This document shows, in pieces, positions 5,793 to 12,131 of a stretch of DNA of 13,469 nucleotides. Made by a program: the position numbers and the translations under genes. A model generated the notes under the pieces. That model searched no databases. It was not told the origin of the DNA and saw only the letters and a list, made by a program, of their open reading frames with translations. The stretch lies in assembly GCA_016936035.1 (NCBI GenBank), contig JAFGPU010000324.1, positions 1 through 13,469 on the forward strand, read 5' to 3'. Origin of the DNA: Acidimicrobiales bacterium (GTDB lineage Bacteria > Actinomycetota > Acidimicrobiia > Acidimicrobiales > VFJN01). The first letter of the stretch is position 1; every line of letters starts with the position of its first letter.

Positions 5793-7094
5793 TCAGGTGC
5801 CGTCGTTGCTCCAGTGCCAGGGCTCGCTCGGCAGGTTGTAGAGGCCGTAGTCGGCCGCGTTGCTCTGCAGCCAGGCGAAGCAGGGGCTGGAGCTGCCGAG
5901 GGTGCCGCCCCCGTTGCAGGTGAAGTCGATGGCCAGGCCCTGCTCGTGGTTCGAGGTGCCGGGACGGGCGGTGGGCGGCGAGCAGTACGACGAGGGCGCC
6001 TCGTAGATGGCGTAGTTCGACGTCCCGCAGTTGGAGCGCCGCAGAGCGATCTGCTCGGCGGGGTCGCGGTAGCCACCGCCGCAGAGGTTCAGCCCGTCGG
6101 CTGCGGCGGCGTCGAGCATCGACCGCAGGTTGCCGGCGAGCGAGCTGTCCACCGTGATCGACCCGCCGCCGGGGCACGACACCGACGTCAGGTTGCCGGA
6201 CGCCGGGCCCAGCGACGCGCCGGCGGACGACGCCGCCGCCTGTTCCGCCGCTTCGGCCTCGGCCGCGGCCTGGGCCATGGCCTCCTCCAGCGCAGCCTGC
6301 TCGGCCCGTCGCTCGCGCTCGCCGACGATCTCGTCGATCTCGGCGGCGATCTCGGCCTCTCGGGCGCGGATCTCGTCGGCTGCTGCGGGGTCCACGCGCT
6401 CGACCGCTTCGGCCTCGGCGAGCCGCGACGCCAGGCGGTCCTGCACGGCCACGACGAACAGTGTCTCGGCCGACTGGGTGGCCACCAGGTCGGCGAGCGC
6501 GGCGTCGGCCTCGGCCGCCTTCTCGTCGGCGACGTCGGCCGCGTCCTGCTGGCCGGCCTCGAGCTCGACCAGTTCCTCCTCCGCGGCCTGGAGCTCGGTC
6601 AGCACGTCGGCGTTCGCGTTGCTCTGGCTGGTCAGGATCGACTGCTTGACGGTCGCGTCGGCCAGCGAGTCGGCGGCCAGGGTCTCGAGGGCGTTCTCGG
6701 CGGGCGGGTTCATGAACGATTCGATGACGACCGAGTCGCCCTGCTCCGTCAGCTGGGTGATGAGATCCTCGGTCTCGGACACCGCAGCCTCGGCGGCCTC
6801 GAGGTCGCGGGCCGCGGACGCCGCCTCCTCCCGGGCCGCGAGCACGGAGGCGACCTGGTCCTCGACCTCGGAGGTGCGCTGCTCGAGCGAGGTGACCACG
6901 TCGGTGGCGCTGCTGGACCGGAGCTGCGGGGCCTCGGGCTCCGCCGGCCCCGGGCCGATCTCGTCGCGCTGGGTCGTCGGCCCGTCCTGCCCGGGCTCCG
7001 CCTGCACCGCGGTGGGCAGGGCCAGCGCGGTGGCGGCGACGAGTCCCGTGGACAGGAGGATGGCGGCTCGCGTGCGGCGGCGGCTCGAGCTCAC
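5793..7094 (-). CDS. Secreted coiled-coil VanY-type (M15B) D,D-peptidase, paralogue C
   Basis: Encodes 433 residues. The start is GTG 7094, supported by GGGGA six bases upstream and by the signal peptide that follows (SSSRRRTR, hydrophobic core, cleavage after Ala32 in AVQA). A Pro/Glu-rich stretch (33-60) leads into coiled coil (about 62-270), with the segment shared with A and B at 122-172 (ESFMNPP, SLADATVKQSIL). A short Ser/Ala/Gly linker leads to the VanY domain (about 292-433) with GYR, His383, Asp390, Glu424, His427 and all six conserved cysteines. In coiled-coil wall hydrolases such as CwlO, PcsB and RipC the coil holds the catalytic domain inactive until FtsEX engages it; the shared segment could play that part here, which is inference. 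C diverges from the crotonase gene, with 195 bp between the two starts. Confidence 0.88.
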   Translation of the reverse strand: MSSSRRRTRAAILLSTGLVAATALALPTAVQAEPGQDGPTTQRDEIGPGPAEPEAPQLRSSSATDVVTSLEQRTSEVEDQVASVLAAREEAASAARDLEAAEAAVSETEDLITQLTEQGDSVVIESFMNPPAENALETLAADSLADATVKQSILTSQSNANADVLTELQAAEEELVELEAGQQDAADVADEKAAEADAALADLVATQSAETLFVVAVQDRLASRLAEAEAVERVDPAAADEIRAREAEIAAEIDEIVGERERRAEQAALEEAMAQAAAEAEAAEQAAASSAGASLGPASGNLTSVSCPGGGSITVDSSLAGNLRSMLDAAAADGLNLCGGGYRDPAEQIALRRSNCGTSNYAIYEAPSSYCSPPTARPGTSNHEQGLAIDFTCNGGGTLGSSSPCFAWLQSNAADYGLYNLPSEPWHWSNDGT

Positions 7095-7127
7095 GTGTGG
7101 TCCCCAGACATGGTCGGCGGCAGACGC

Positions 7128-7146
7128 CCTCCCCCAGCCGGAGAGG
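7128..7146 (-). other. Leader hairpin upstream of paralogue C
   Basis: In the leftward RNA, CCUCUCC pairs with GGGGAGG (one G-U pair) around a five-base loop, 34-52 bases before the GTG start. The 3' arm carries the sequence CUGGGGGAGG, also present twice in the leader of D and similar to the Shine-Dalgarno core GGGGA used by B, C and D. Confidence 0.4.
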
Positions 7147-7156
7147 TCGACACGCG

Positions 7157-7166
7157 AATGTAACGA
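7157..7166 (-). promoter_or_regulatory. -10 box and GTAACGA motif of paralogue C
   Basis: TACATT read leftward (7162-7157) matches the -10 of A and B and overlaps GTAACGA on the plus strand (7160-7166). The flanking CGTTACATTCG is shared with B. No good -35 is present at 17 bp (CGGCGA), so this promoter may be weaker or need an activator. Confidence 0.5.
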
Positions 7167-7289
7167 GATCGCGAGCGACTCGCCGCATTTCGGCCACCCA
7201 CAGAGGCGCCCGCGACGCGTCCGCCTCGCAACGTGGCGGCGGCCCGGCCGGGTTGGGCTTCGTGTCACGGTCCGGTGCGAGACTGCGGC

Positions 7290-8045
7290 ATGCCCGAGGT
7301 CCTGACCGACATCGCCGACGGGGTCGCCGTCCTGGCGCTCGACGCCCCCGACCGGCGCAACGCCCTCACGCTGCCGATGGTCGACGAGATCACCGCCGCC
7401 GTCGACTCGGTCGAGGCCGACCCCGCCGTCGGGGCCCTCGTGGTGACCGGCACCGCCCCGGCCTTCTGCGCCGGGGCGGACCTGTCGCACCTCGGCGAGA
7501 GCCAGCGCGAGGGGCTGCTCCGCATCTACGAGGGCTTCCTGCGCATCAGCCGCTCGCGCCTGCCCACCATCGCCGCGGTGAACGGCGCCGCCGTCGGCGC
7601 GGGGATCAACCTGGCGCTGGTCTGCGACGTGATCGTGGCCGCAGAGTCGGCCCGGTTCGACACCCGGTTCCTCCAGCTCGGCCTCCATCCCGGTGGCGGT
7701 CACACGTGGATGCTGCAGCACCGGGTCGGGCCGCAGGCCGCCGCGGCCATGGTCCTGTTCGGGCGGGTGCTCGACGGGCGCCAGGCGCAGGACGCAGGTC
7801 TGGCGTGGTCGTGCGTGGCCGACGACGAGCTGCTCGCCGCCGCCCGCGCCATGGCCGGCGTCGCCGCGGCGGCGCCGCGCGACCTCGTCGAGCGGACCAA
7901 GCAGACCATGACCGACGTCCGCTCCATCGGCGACCACGCCGGTGCGGTCGAGCGCGAGCTCGAGCCGCAGGTGTGGTCGATCAACCAGCCGACCTTCCAG
8001 GAGAAGCTGGCGGCCCTGCAGCGCCGCATCAGCTCGAAGGGCTGA
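7290..8045 (+). CDS. Crotonase (enoyl-CoA hydratase/isomerase) family protein without the two catalytic glutamates
   Basis: Encodes 251 residues, close to the usual crotonase length. The oxyanion-hole segments are present: AFCAGADL (58-65) and AAVNGAAVGAGINLAL (95-110). Aligned by eye with rat mitochondrial enoyl-CoA hydratase, the position of Glu144 is Phe127 (ARFDTRFLQLGLHPGGG) and that of Glu164 is Ala153 (AAAAMVLFG). Ordinary 2-enoyl-CoA hydration is therefore unlikely; other crotonases do isomerisation, thioester hydrolysis or decarboxylation with different residues, or only bind CoA esters. ATG 7290 is chosen because the family similarity starts at PEVLTDI; upstream in-frame codons look non-homologous. 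No Shine-Dalgarno sequence is visible, so the mRNA may be leaderless. It sits alone on the plus strand between paralogues C and D. Any functional link to the wall hydrolases is unproven. Confidence 0.88.
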   Translation: MPEVLTDIADGVAVLALDAPDRRNALTLPMVDEITAAVDSVEADPAVGALVVTGTAPAFCAGADLSHLGESQREGLLRIYEGFLRISRSRLPTIAAVNGAAVGAGINLALVCDVIVAAESARFDTRFLQLGLHPGGGHTWMLQHRVGPQAAAAMVLFGRVLDGRQAQDAGLAWSCVADDELLAAARAMAGVAAAAPRDLVERTKQTMTDVRSIGDHAGAVERELEPQVWSINQPTFQEKLAALQRRISSKG

Positions 8046-8123
8046 CGGGCCGCGGCCGGACGCCGGCGCGTCGGGACCCGCGCCCGCCGGACCACGACCC
8101 GACCGAGTCGCGACCCGACCGAC

Positions 8124-8155
8124 GGCGACGGCCGGCGTCCTCGCCGGCCGTCGCC
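8124..8155. terminator. Strong bidirectional hairpin between crotonase gene and paralogue D
   Basis: A perfect 14-bp inverted repeat (arm GGCGACGGCCGGCG) with loop TCCT lies between the stop of the crotonase gene (8045) and the stop of D (8162). Its location between convergent genes and its stability make it a likely terminator for both, without a T-tract. Confidence 0.75.
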
Positions 8156-8161
8156 TCCGGA

Positions 8162-9454
8162 TCAGCGGCCGGTGACGCTCCAGTGCCAGGGCTCGCTCGG
8201 CAGGTTGAACAGGCCGTAGTTGCCGGCATGGGCGGCCAGCCACTGGAAGCACGGGCTGGCATGGGTCATCGGCTGGCCGTCGGCACACGAGAAGTCGATG
8301 GCCTGGCCACCCTCGTGGTTCGACGTGCCGGGCCGTGCCGTGGGCGGGCTGCAGCTCGACGGCGATGCCTGGTGGATGTCGAACTCGGAGGGCCCGCAGT
8401 TGGCCCGGCGCAGCTCGACCTGCTCGTTGTAGCTGCGGAAGGCGCTCTTCGCACAGAGGTCGACACCAGCGTTGTGCGCATCGTTGACCAGCGCCTGCGC
8501 GCCGGCCGCGAGCGAGCTGTCGACGACGAAGTACCCACCGGCCGGGCAGGCGACGTTGGCGACGCTTCCCGACACCGCTCCGGTCGGATCGGGCAGCGGC
8601 GGCGGGGGCGGCGGGGGCGGCGGCGCCGGAGCGGGCTCGGGCTTGGCCGGAGGAGCCTCCTCCTCGGGCAGCTCGACCGGCGACGGCGCAGCGCTGTCGC
8701 GGCGCTCCTCGGCGATCTCCGTCAGCGACGCCGAGATCGCCCGCTCGGTGGCCTCGATCTCGTCGGCGGCCTTCGGATCGTCAGCGGCGACGTCCTCGGC
8801 CTCGGCCAGGTTGGCCTCCATGCGCTCCTCGATGCCGGCCACGAGATCGGCCTCCTGGCCCCGGAGGTCGTCCAGGGTCTCGGCGGCCGCCTCGGCGTCG
8901 CTCGACGCCTGGTCGACCGCGGCCTCGGCCTCGTCGACCTGCCGTCCCACCGCGTTGCGGGCGGCCCGCGCCTCGACGACCGGTGCCGGGGCCGCCAGCC
9001 CGTCCGCCGGGGCCTCTCCGGCTGCCACCTGCGGACGCGGGCGGAGAACGCCCGTGGCGTTGCGGATGGCGGTGGCGCCCGGCGAGCCGTCGGCGGCCGC
9101 CTCGGTCGCCGCCTCTTCGACCTCGTCGACGGTGGCCTCGGCCTCCGCGAGCTCGTCCTCGGCGGCAGCGAGGGTGGCCTCGGCGCTCTCCTTGGCCGTC
9201 TCGGCGGCGGCGATGGCCTCGAGCTGGGCCCGGATCGCCGCGTCGACCTCGGCGACCGACGCGACGACGTCATCGCTCGAGGCCCGGATCGGGTCGATGT
9301 CGAGAGCGGTGCTCAGCTCCTGATCCGCGGTCGACGCGCTGGCCGTGTCGGCCGTGTCCGATCCCACCACGGATTGGACGATGGGCGAGCTGAAGAGAAG
9401 GGCGCCGGCAAGCAAGACGGTGCCCGCGCGCAACTGTCGCGTGCTCGATGGCAT
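8162..9454 (-). CDS. Secreted coiled-coil VanY-type (M15B) D,D-peptidase, divergent paralogue D
   Basis: Encodes 430 residues. ATG 9454 has GGGGA eight bases upstream. The N-terminus (TRQLR, then hydrophobic residues 10-31) is a signal peptide or membrane anchor; cleavage is unclear. Two Ala/Glu-rich coiled-coil arms (about 62-120 and 166-252) are joined by a Pro/Ala/Gly-rich linker (121-165) where A, B and C have the conserved SLADATVKQ segment. A Pro-rich spacer with nine successive prolines (268-290) precedes the VanY domain (about 295-430). This reads SAFRS instead of SGYRD and keeps His380, Asp387, Glu421, His424 and six cysteines. It is the most divergent copy, yet keeps the C-terminal NLPSEPWHWS block. 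Separated from C by the crotonase gene. Probably exported and active on wall peptides, but its activation and substrate may differ. Confidence 0.85.
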   Translation of the reverse strand: MPSSTRQLRAGTVLLAGALLFSSPIVQSVVGSDTADTASASTADQELSTALDIDPIRASSDDVVASVAEVDAAIRAQLEAIAAAETAKESAEATLAAAEDELAEAEATVDEVEEAATEAAADGSPGATAIRNATGVLRPRPQVAAGEAPADGLAAPAPVVEARAARNAVGRQVDEAEAAVDQASSDAEAAAETLDDLRGQEADLVAGIEERMEANLAEAEDVAADDPKAADEIEATERAISASLTEIAEERRDSAAPSPVELPEEEAPPAKPEPAPAPPPPPPPPPLPDPTGAVSGSVANVACPAGGYFVVDSSLAAGAQALVNDAHNAGVDLCAKSAFRSYNEQVELRRANCGPSEFDIHQASPSSCSPPTARPGTSNHEGGQAIDFSCADGQPMTHASPCFQWLAAHAGNYGLFNLPSEPWHWSVTGR

Positions 9455-9486
9455 GGCTGCTGTCCCCAGTCATGGTCGTGTCGGCG

Positions 9487-9531
9487 CCTCCCCCAGCAGG
9501 AGGTCCGCATCAGGCCTCCCCCAGGAAGGCC
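9487..9531 (-). other. Two tandem leader hairpins upstream of paralogue D
   Basis: Read leftward, GGCCUUCC/GGGAGGCC with a three-base loop (9531-9513) is followed by CCUCC/GGAGG with a seven-base loop (9503-9487). Both 3' arms contain CUGGGGGAGG, also found in the leader hairpin of C. They lie between the GTAACGA motif and the true Shine-Dalgarno site. Confidence 0.4.
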
Positions 9532-9545
9532 GTAACGAGACTGTA
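9532..9545 (-). promoter_or_regulatory. GTAACGA motif and possible -10 of paralogue D
   Basis: GTAACGA on the plus strand (9532-9538) matches the motif before A, B and C. Next to it, TACAGT read leftward (9545-9540) could be the -10. A second similar half-site GTAAG (9543-9547) and TGTGACGAAG (about 9573-9582) follow. No convincing -35 is seen. Confidence 0.4.
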
Positions 9546-9640
9546 AGGAAGTCAGCTCAGAAGGCCACCCTTTGTGACGAAGTTGACAGTTTGAGCACTA
9601 TGCGTGGAGACGAACGGACGCGCCCAGCGCCCGCGGCGGC

Positions 9641-10402
9641 TCAGCTCTCGGCGAGGGTGAGCGTGTCGGTGATCGCCGTCGCGAGGTCGTCGTGGTTCGC
9701 AGCGTCGTCCGAGGTGACGATGATCGACCACACGATGCCCTCCGGGCCCAGCACCAGCGTCTCGGTGCCCTCCGCGACCTCGTCGCCGGCCCCGACCCGG
9801 AAGCGGAGCCGCACGGACGGGTGGGCAGCGTCCTCGACGACGTCGATCTGGGGGTCGGAGCGACCGGCCTGCGCCGCGAGCTCGCCGGCGTAGGCCTCGA
9901 GCCCGGCCGTGTCGGTCACGCCCGACTCCGGCGCCGCCCGCACCATCACGTCGCTGATGCCGCCGGCCTCGTCCTCGCCGGCGCCGTAGACGAGGCCGCC
10001 CTCGCCGGCCGCGGCGTGGGCGTTCTCGGCGAAGTCGGGCACCTCCGGCGACGCGTTCGACAGGGCGGCCAGCGCCTCGGGCGACAGCACCGTCGTCTCC
10101 CAGCCCGGCGGCACGGCGATGCCGAAGCCGAGCGCCGGCAGGGGGATCGCCTGCCACCCCTCGGGCGCGTCCACCTCGATGCCTCCGGTGCGGAGAGTCG
10201 TGGAGGGCAGCAACGCGTCGGTGCCGCCCTCGACGGCGGTGTCGTCGCCACCGCGATCGCCGCCGTCCGTGCCGTCACCGCCACCTGGGACCACGAGCAG
10301 GAGCACGGCGACGATCGCCAGCACCACCGCCGCGGCCAGCGCCGCCCGGGCCCGCAACGGCAGCGCCGCCAACCGCCGGGTGAACGTCCTCAGTCGAGCC
10401 AT
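9641..10402 (-). CDS. Single-pass membrane protein with extracytoplasmic domain, function unknown
   Basis: Encodes 253 residues. A basic N-terminus (ARLRTFTRR) is followed by one strong hydrophobic helix (about 18-39), a Gly/Asp-rich disordered linker (40-65) and an extracytoplasmic domain. There is no lipobox cysteine. The domain has the pattern IEVDAPEGW, then FGIAVPPGWE, and ends with GIVWSIIVTSDD followed by a helix; this loosely recalls the Mog1/PsbP/DcrB-like fold of LpqN-type proteins, which is only an impression. I do not recognise a named family. ATG 10402 lies inside the acetyltransferase gene (13-base overlap), making it the last gene of the leftward operon-like series. A longer in-frame start at 10435 would overlap further and seems unnecessary. 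The 186-bp gap on its left carries the D promoter and leader. Confidence 0.7.
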   Translation of the reverse strand: MARLRTFTRRLAALPLRARAALAAAVVLAIVAVLLLVVPGGGDGTDGGDRGGDDTAVEGGTDALLPSTTLRTGGIEVDAPEGWQAIPLPALGFGIAVPPGWETTVLSPEALAALSNASPEVPDFAENAHAAAGEGGLVYGAGEDEAGGISDVMVRAAPESGVTDTAGLEAYAGELAAQAGRSDPQIDVVEDAAHPSVRLRFRVGAGDEVAEGTETLVLGPEGIVWSIIVTSDDAANHDDLATAITDTLTLAES

Positions 10403-11010
10403 GTGCGGCACAGCTCGTCGCGACGGTCGTGCCACTCCTCGACCGTCATCGCATACCGGATGTGGTCCTCCCAGACGCCGTTGATCTCGAGGTAGCGCTG
10501 CGCGATGCCCTCGTCACGCAGCTTGAGCTTCTCGACCACGCGCCGGCTGCGGTGGTTGCGGGGGATGATCGAGACCTGGATGCGGTGCAGGTGCACCTGC
10601 TCGAACGCGAAGCGGGCCAGCACGACCAGGGCCTCGGGCATGTAGCCGTTGCCCGCCTGGGCCTGATCGATCCAGTAGCCGACGTAGGCCGACTGGAACG
10701 GGCCCCGCTGCACCGAGGACAGGTTGATCTCGCCGCAGAACCGCTCGCGGGCCCGGCGCCGCCCGGCGGTGGGGTCGGGCACGAAGATGCCGAACCCGAA
10801 GCCGGTGCCCAGCTGCCGCTCGCGCTCGCGGGCGCTGCAGCGCATCGCGAACGCCTCGCCCGACTCGACGACGTCGGGCAGGTTGGGGTTGCGGGCCGGC
10901 TCCCACGGCGTCAGCCACGCGTCGTTGCGCCGGCGGACCTCCTGCCAGGCCGGGAAGTCGGTGGGGATGAGCGAGCGCAGCACCACGCGCCGTCCGCGCA
11001 CCGAGGTCAT
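10390..11010 (-). CDS. RimJ/RimL-type GNAT N-acetyltransferase
   Basis: Encodes 206 residues, typical of GNAT acetyltransferases of the RimJ/RimL group. The start reads VRGRRVVLRSLIPTDFPAW, the usual RimJ-like opening. The acetyl-CoA P-loop is in WIDQAQAGNGYMPEAL (113-128, Q-x-x-G-x-G/A pattern), followed by NHRSRRVVEKL and GVWEDHIRYAM near the C-terminus. Members acetylate the N-terminal amine of ribosomal proteins, or other proteins and small amines; the substrate here is not known. ATG 11010 overlaps the stop of the aminotransferase gene by four bases (ATGA), so translation is probably coupled. The 3' end overlaps the membrane protein gene by 13 bases. Confidence 0.88.
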   Translation of the reverse strand: MTSVRGRRVVLRSLIPTDFPAWQEVRRRNDAWLTPWEPARNPNLPDVVESGEAFAMRCSARERERQLGTGFGFGIFVPDPTAGRRRARERFCGEINLSSVQRGPFQSAYVGYWIDQAQAGNGYMPEALVVLARFAFEQVHLHRIQVSIIPRNHRSRRVVEKLKLRDEGIAQRYLEINGVWEDHIRYAMTVEEWHDRRDELCRTWLD

Positions 11011-12095
11011 CGCCGGTCCATCAGCTCGGCCAGCGCGCCGAGCAGCAAGGTCACGTTGCGGTGGCGGGCCGTGTGCCCCATGCACCCGACGCGCCACACC
11101 CGGCCCGCGAACTCGCCCAGGCCGCCGCCCACCTCGATGCCGTAGCGGTCGAGCAGCGCGGCGCGGGTGGCCCCGTCGTCGACGCCCCCGGGCACCCACA
11201 CGGTGGTGAGCTGCGGCAACCGGTGCCCCTCGGCCGCGAACAGCTCGAACCCGAGGTCGACCAGGCCCTGCTGCAGCCGGCGACCGCAGTCGGCGTGGCG
11301 GGCCACGGCGGCGTCGAGCCCCTCGTCGAGCAGCGCCCCCAGCCCGGCGTGCAACGACATCACCATCGACACGGGCGCGGTGTGGTGGTACGTGCGGGCA
11401 CCGGTTGCCGGTCCCGTGTAGCGGCCGATCATGCGCAGGTCGAGGTACCAGCTGGGGCTGCGCTCGACCAGGCGCTCGCGGGCACGCTCGCTGACGGTCA
11501 GCGGCGCCAGGCCCGGCGCCACGCCCAGGCACTTCTGCGTGCCGGCGTAGGCGATGTCGACACCCCAGCCGTCGACGTCGACCTCGATGCCGCCCACGCT
11601 CGTCACGCAGTCGACGAGCAGCAGGGCGTCACCCTTGCCGGCGCCGAGCGGCGCGATGTCGGAGCGGACGCCGGTGGACGTCTCGGCGTGCACCACCGCG
11701 ATGACCCGGGGCGCGGGATGCGCGTCGAGCAGCCGCTGCGGGTCGATGGGCTGCCCCCACGGCGCCTCGACCGCGACGACCTCGGCCCCGCACCGGGCGG
11801 CCACGTCGCACATGCGGGCCCCGAACACGCCGTTGACGCCGATGACGACCGGGTCGCCCGGGCCGACGAGGTTGACGAAAGCGGCCTCCATGCCCGCCGA
11901 GCCGGTGCCCGAGATCGGCAGCGTCATCGGGTTGTCGGTGCGCAACACCGTGCGGAGCCGTTCGCAGGTCTCGTCGAGGAGCGCCACGAACTCGGGATCG
12001 AGGTGTCCGAGCATCGGGCGCGCGAGGGCCTGCACCGCCTCGGGGTAGGGGTTGCAGGGCCCGGGCCCCATGAGGACCCGATCGGTCAGCGGCAT
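11007..12095 (-). CDS. Class V PLP aminotransferase, alanine/serine-glyoxylate (AGXT) type
   Basis: Encodes 362 residues, full length for alanine-glyoxylate/serine-pyruvate aminotransferases. The opening VLMGPGPCNP and SGTGSAGMEA (62-71) bind cofactor and substrate. HAETSTG (136-142), Asp162 in VDCVTS (pairing with the pyridine nitrogen) and Lys188 in GTQK (Schiff base) are as expected for an active enzyme, as is RVGCMG near the end. Such enzymes transfer the amino group of alanine or serine to glyoxylate in the cytoplasm; related members act on 2-aminoethylphosphonate or as purine-catabolic (S)-ureidoglycine transaminases, so the donor is uncertain. It lies 36 bp after ppx and overlaps the acetyltransferase start by four bases. 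No separate promoter is evident in the short gap. Confidence 0.9.
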   Translation of the reverse strand: MPLTDRVLMGPGPCNPYPEAVQALARPMLGHLDPEFVALLDETCERLRTVLRTDNPMTLPISGTGSAGMEAAFVNLVGPGDPVVIGVNGVFGARMCDVAARCGAEVVAVEAPWGQPIDPQRLLDAHPAPRVIAVVHAETSTGVRSDIAPLGAGKGDALLLVDCVTSVGGIEVDVDGWGVDIAYAGTQKCLGVAPGLAPLTVSERARERLVERSPSWYLDLRMIGRYTGPATGARTYHHTAPVSMVMSLHAGLGALLDEGLDAAVARHADCGRRLQQGLVDLGFELFAAEGHRLPQLTTVWVPGGVDDGATRAALLDRYGIEVGGGLGEFAGRVWRVGCMGHTARHRNVTLLLGALAELMDRR

Positions 12096-12131
12096 GCGGC
12101 TCCTGACGGTAGCGACCGGACGCGGGCCGGA

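Noticed and set aside
4023..7163. Long plus-strand open frames opposite paralogues B and C (4023-5591 and 5607-7163)
   Set aside because: They are the antisense of GC-rich coiled-coil genes, with Gly/Val/Leu/Arg-biased low-complexity translations and no domain signal.
5793..8288. Extension of paralogue C far upstream to about 8288
   Set aside because: The extra part runs antisense through the crotonase gene; the GTG at 7094 has a Shine-Dalgarno sequence and starts a proper signal peptide.
9270..9473. 67-codon leftward ORF starting upstream of paralogue D
   Set aside because: It runs out of frame inside D with His/Arg/Gly-biased composition; only its first codons resemble the short leader ORF before C, probably because the Shine-Dalgarno region is conserved.
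4004..9600. c-di-AMP (ydaO-type) riboswitch in the leaders of the wall-hydrolase genes, as known for rpfA-type genes
   Set aside because: The leaders have G-rich hairpins, but I could not find the conserved GGGUGAAUC-like and CCGUCAGCUAACC-like segments of that class, and the leaders (about 65-85 bases) are too short.
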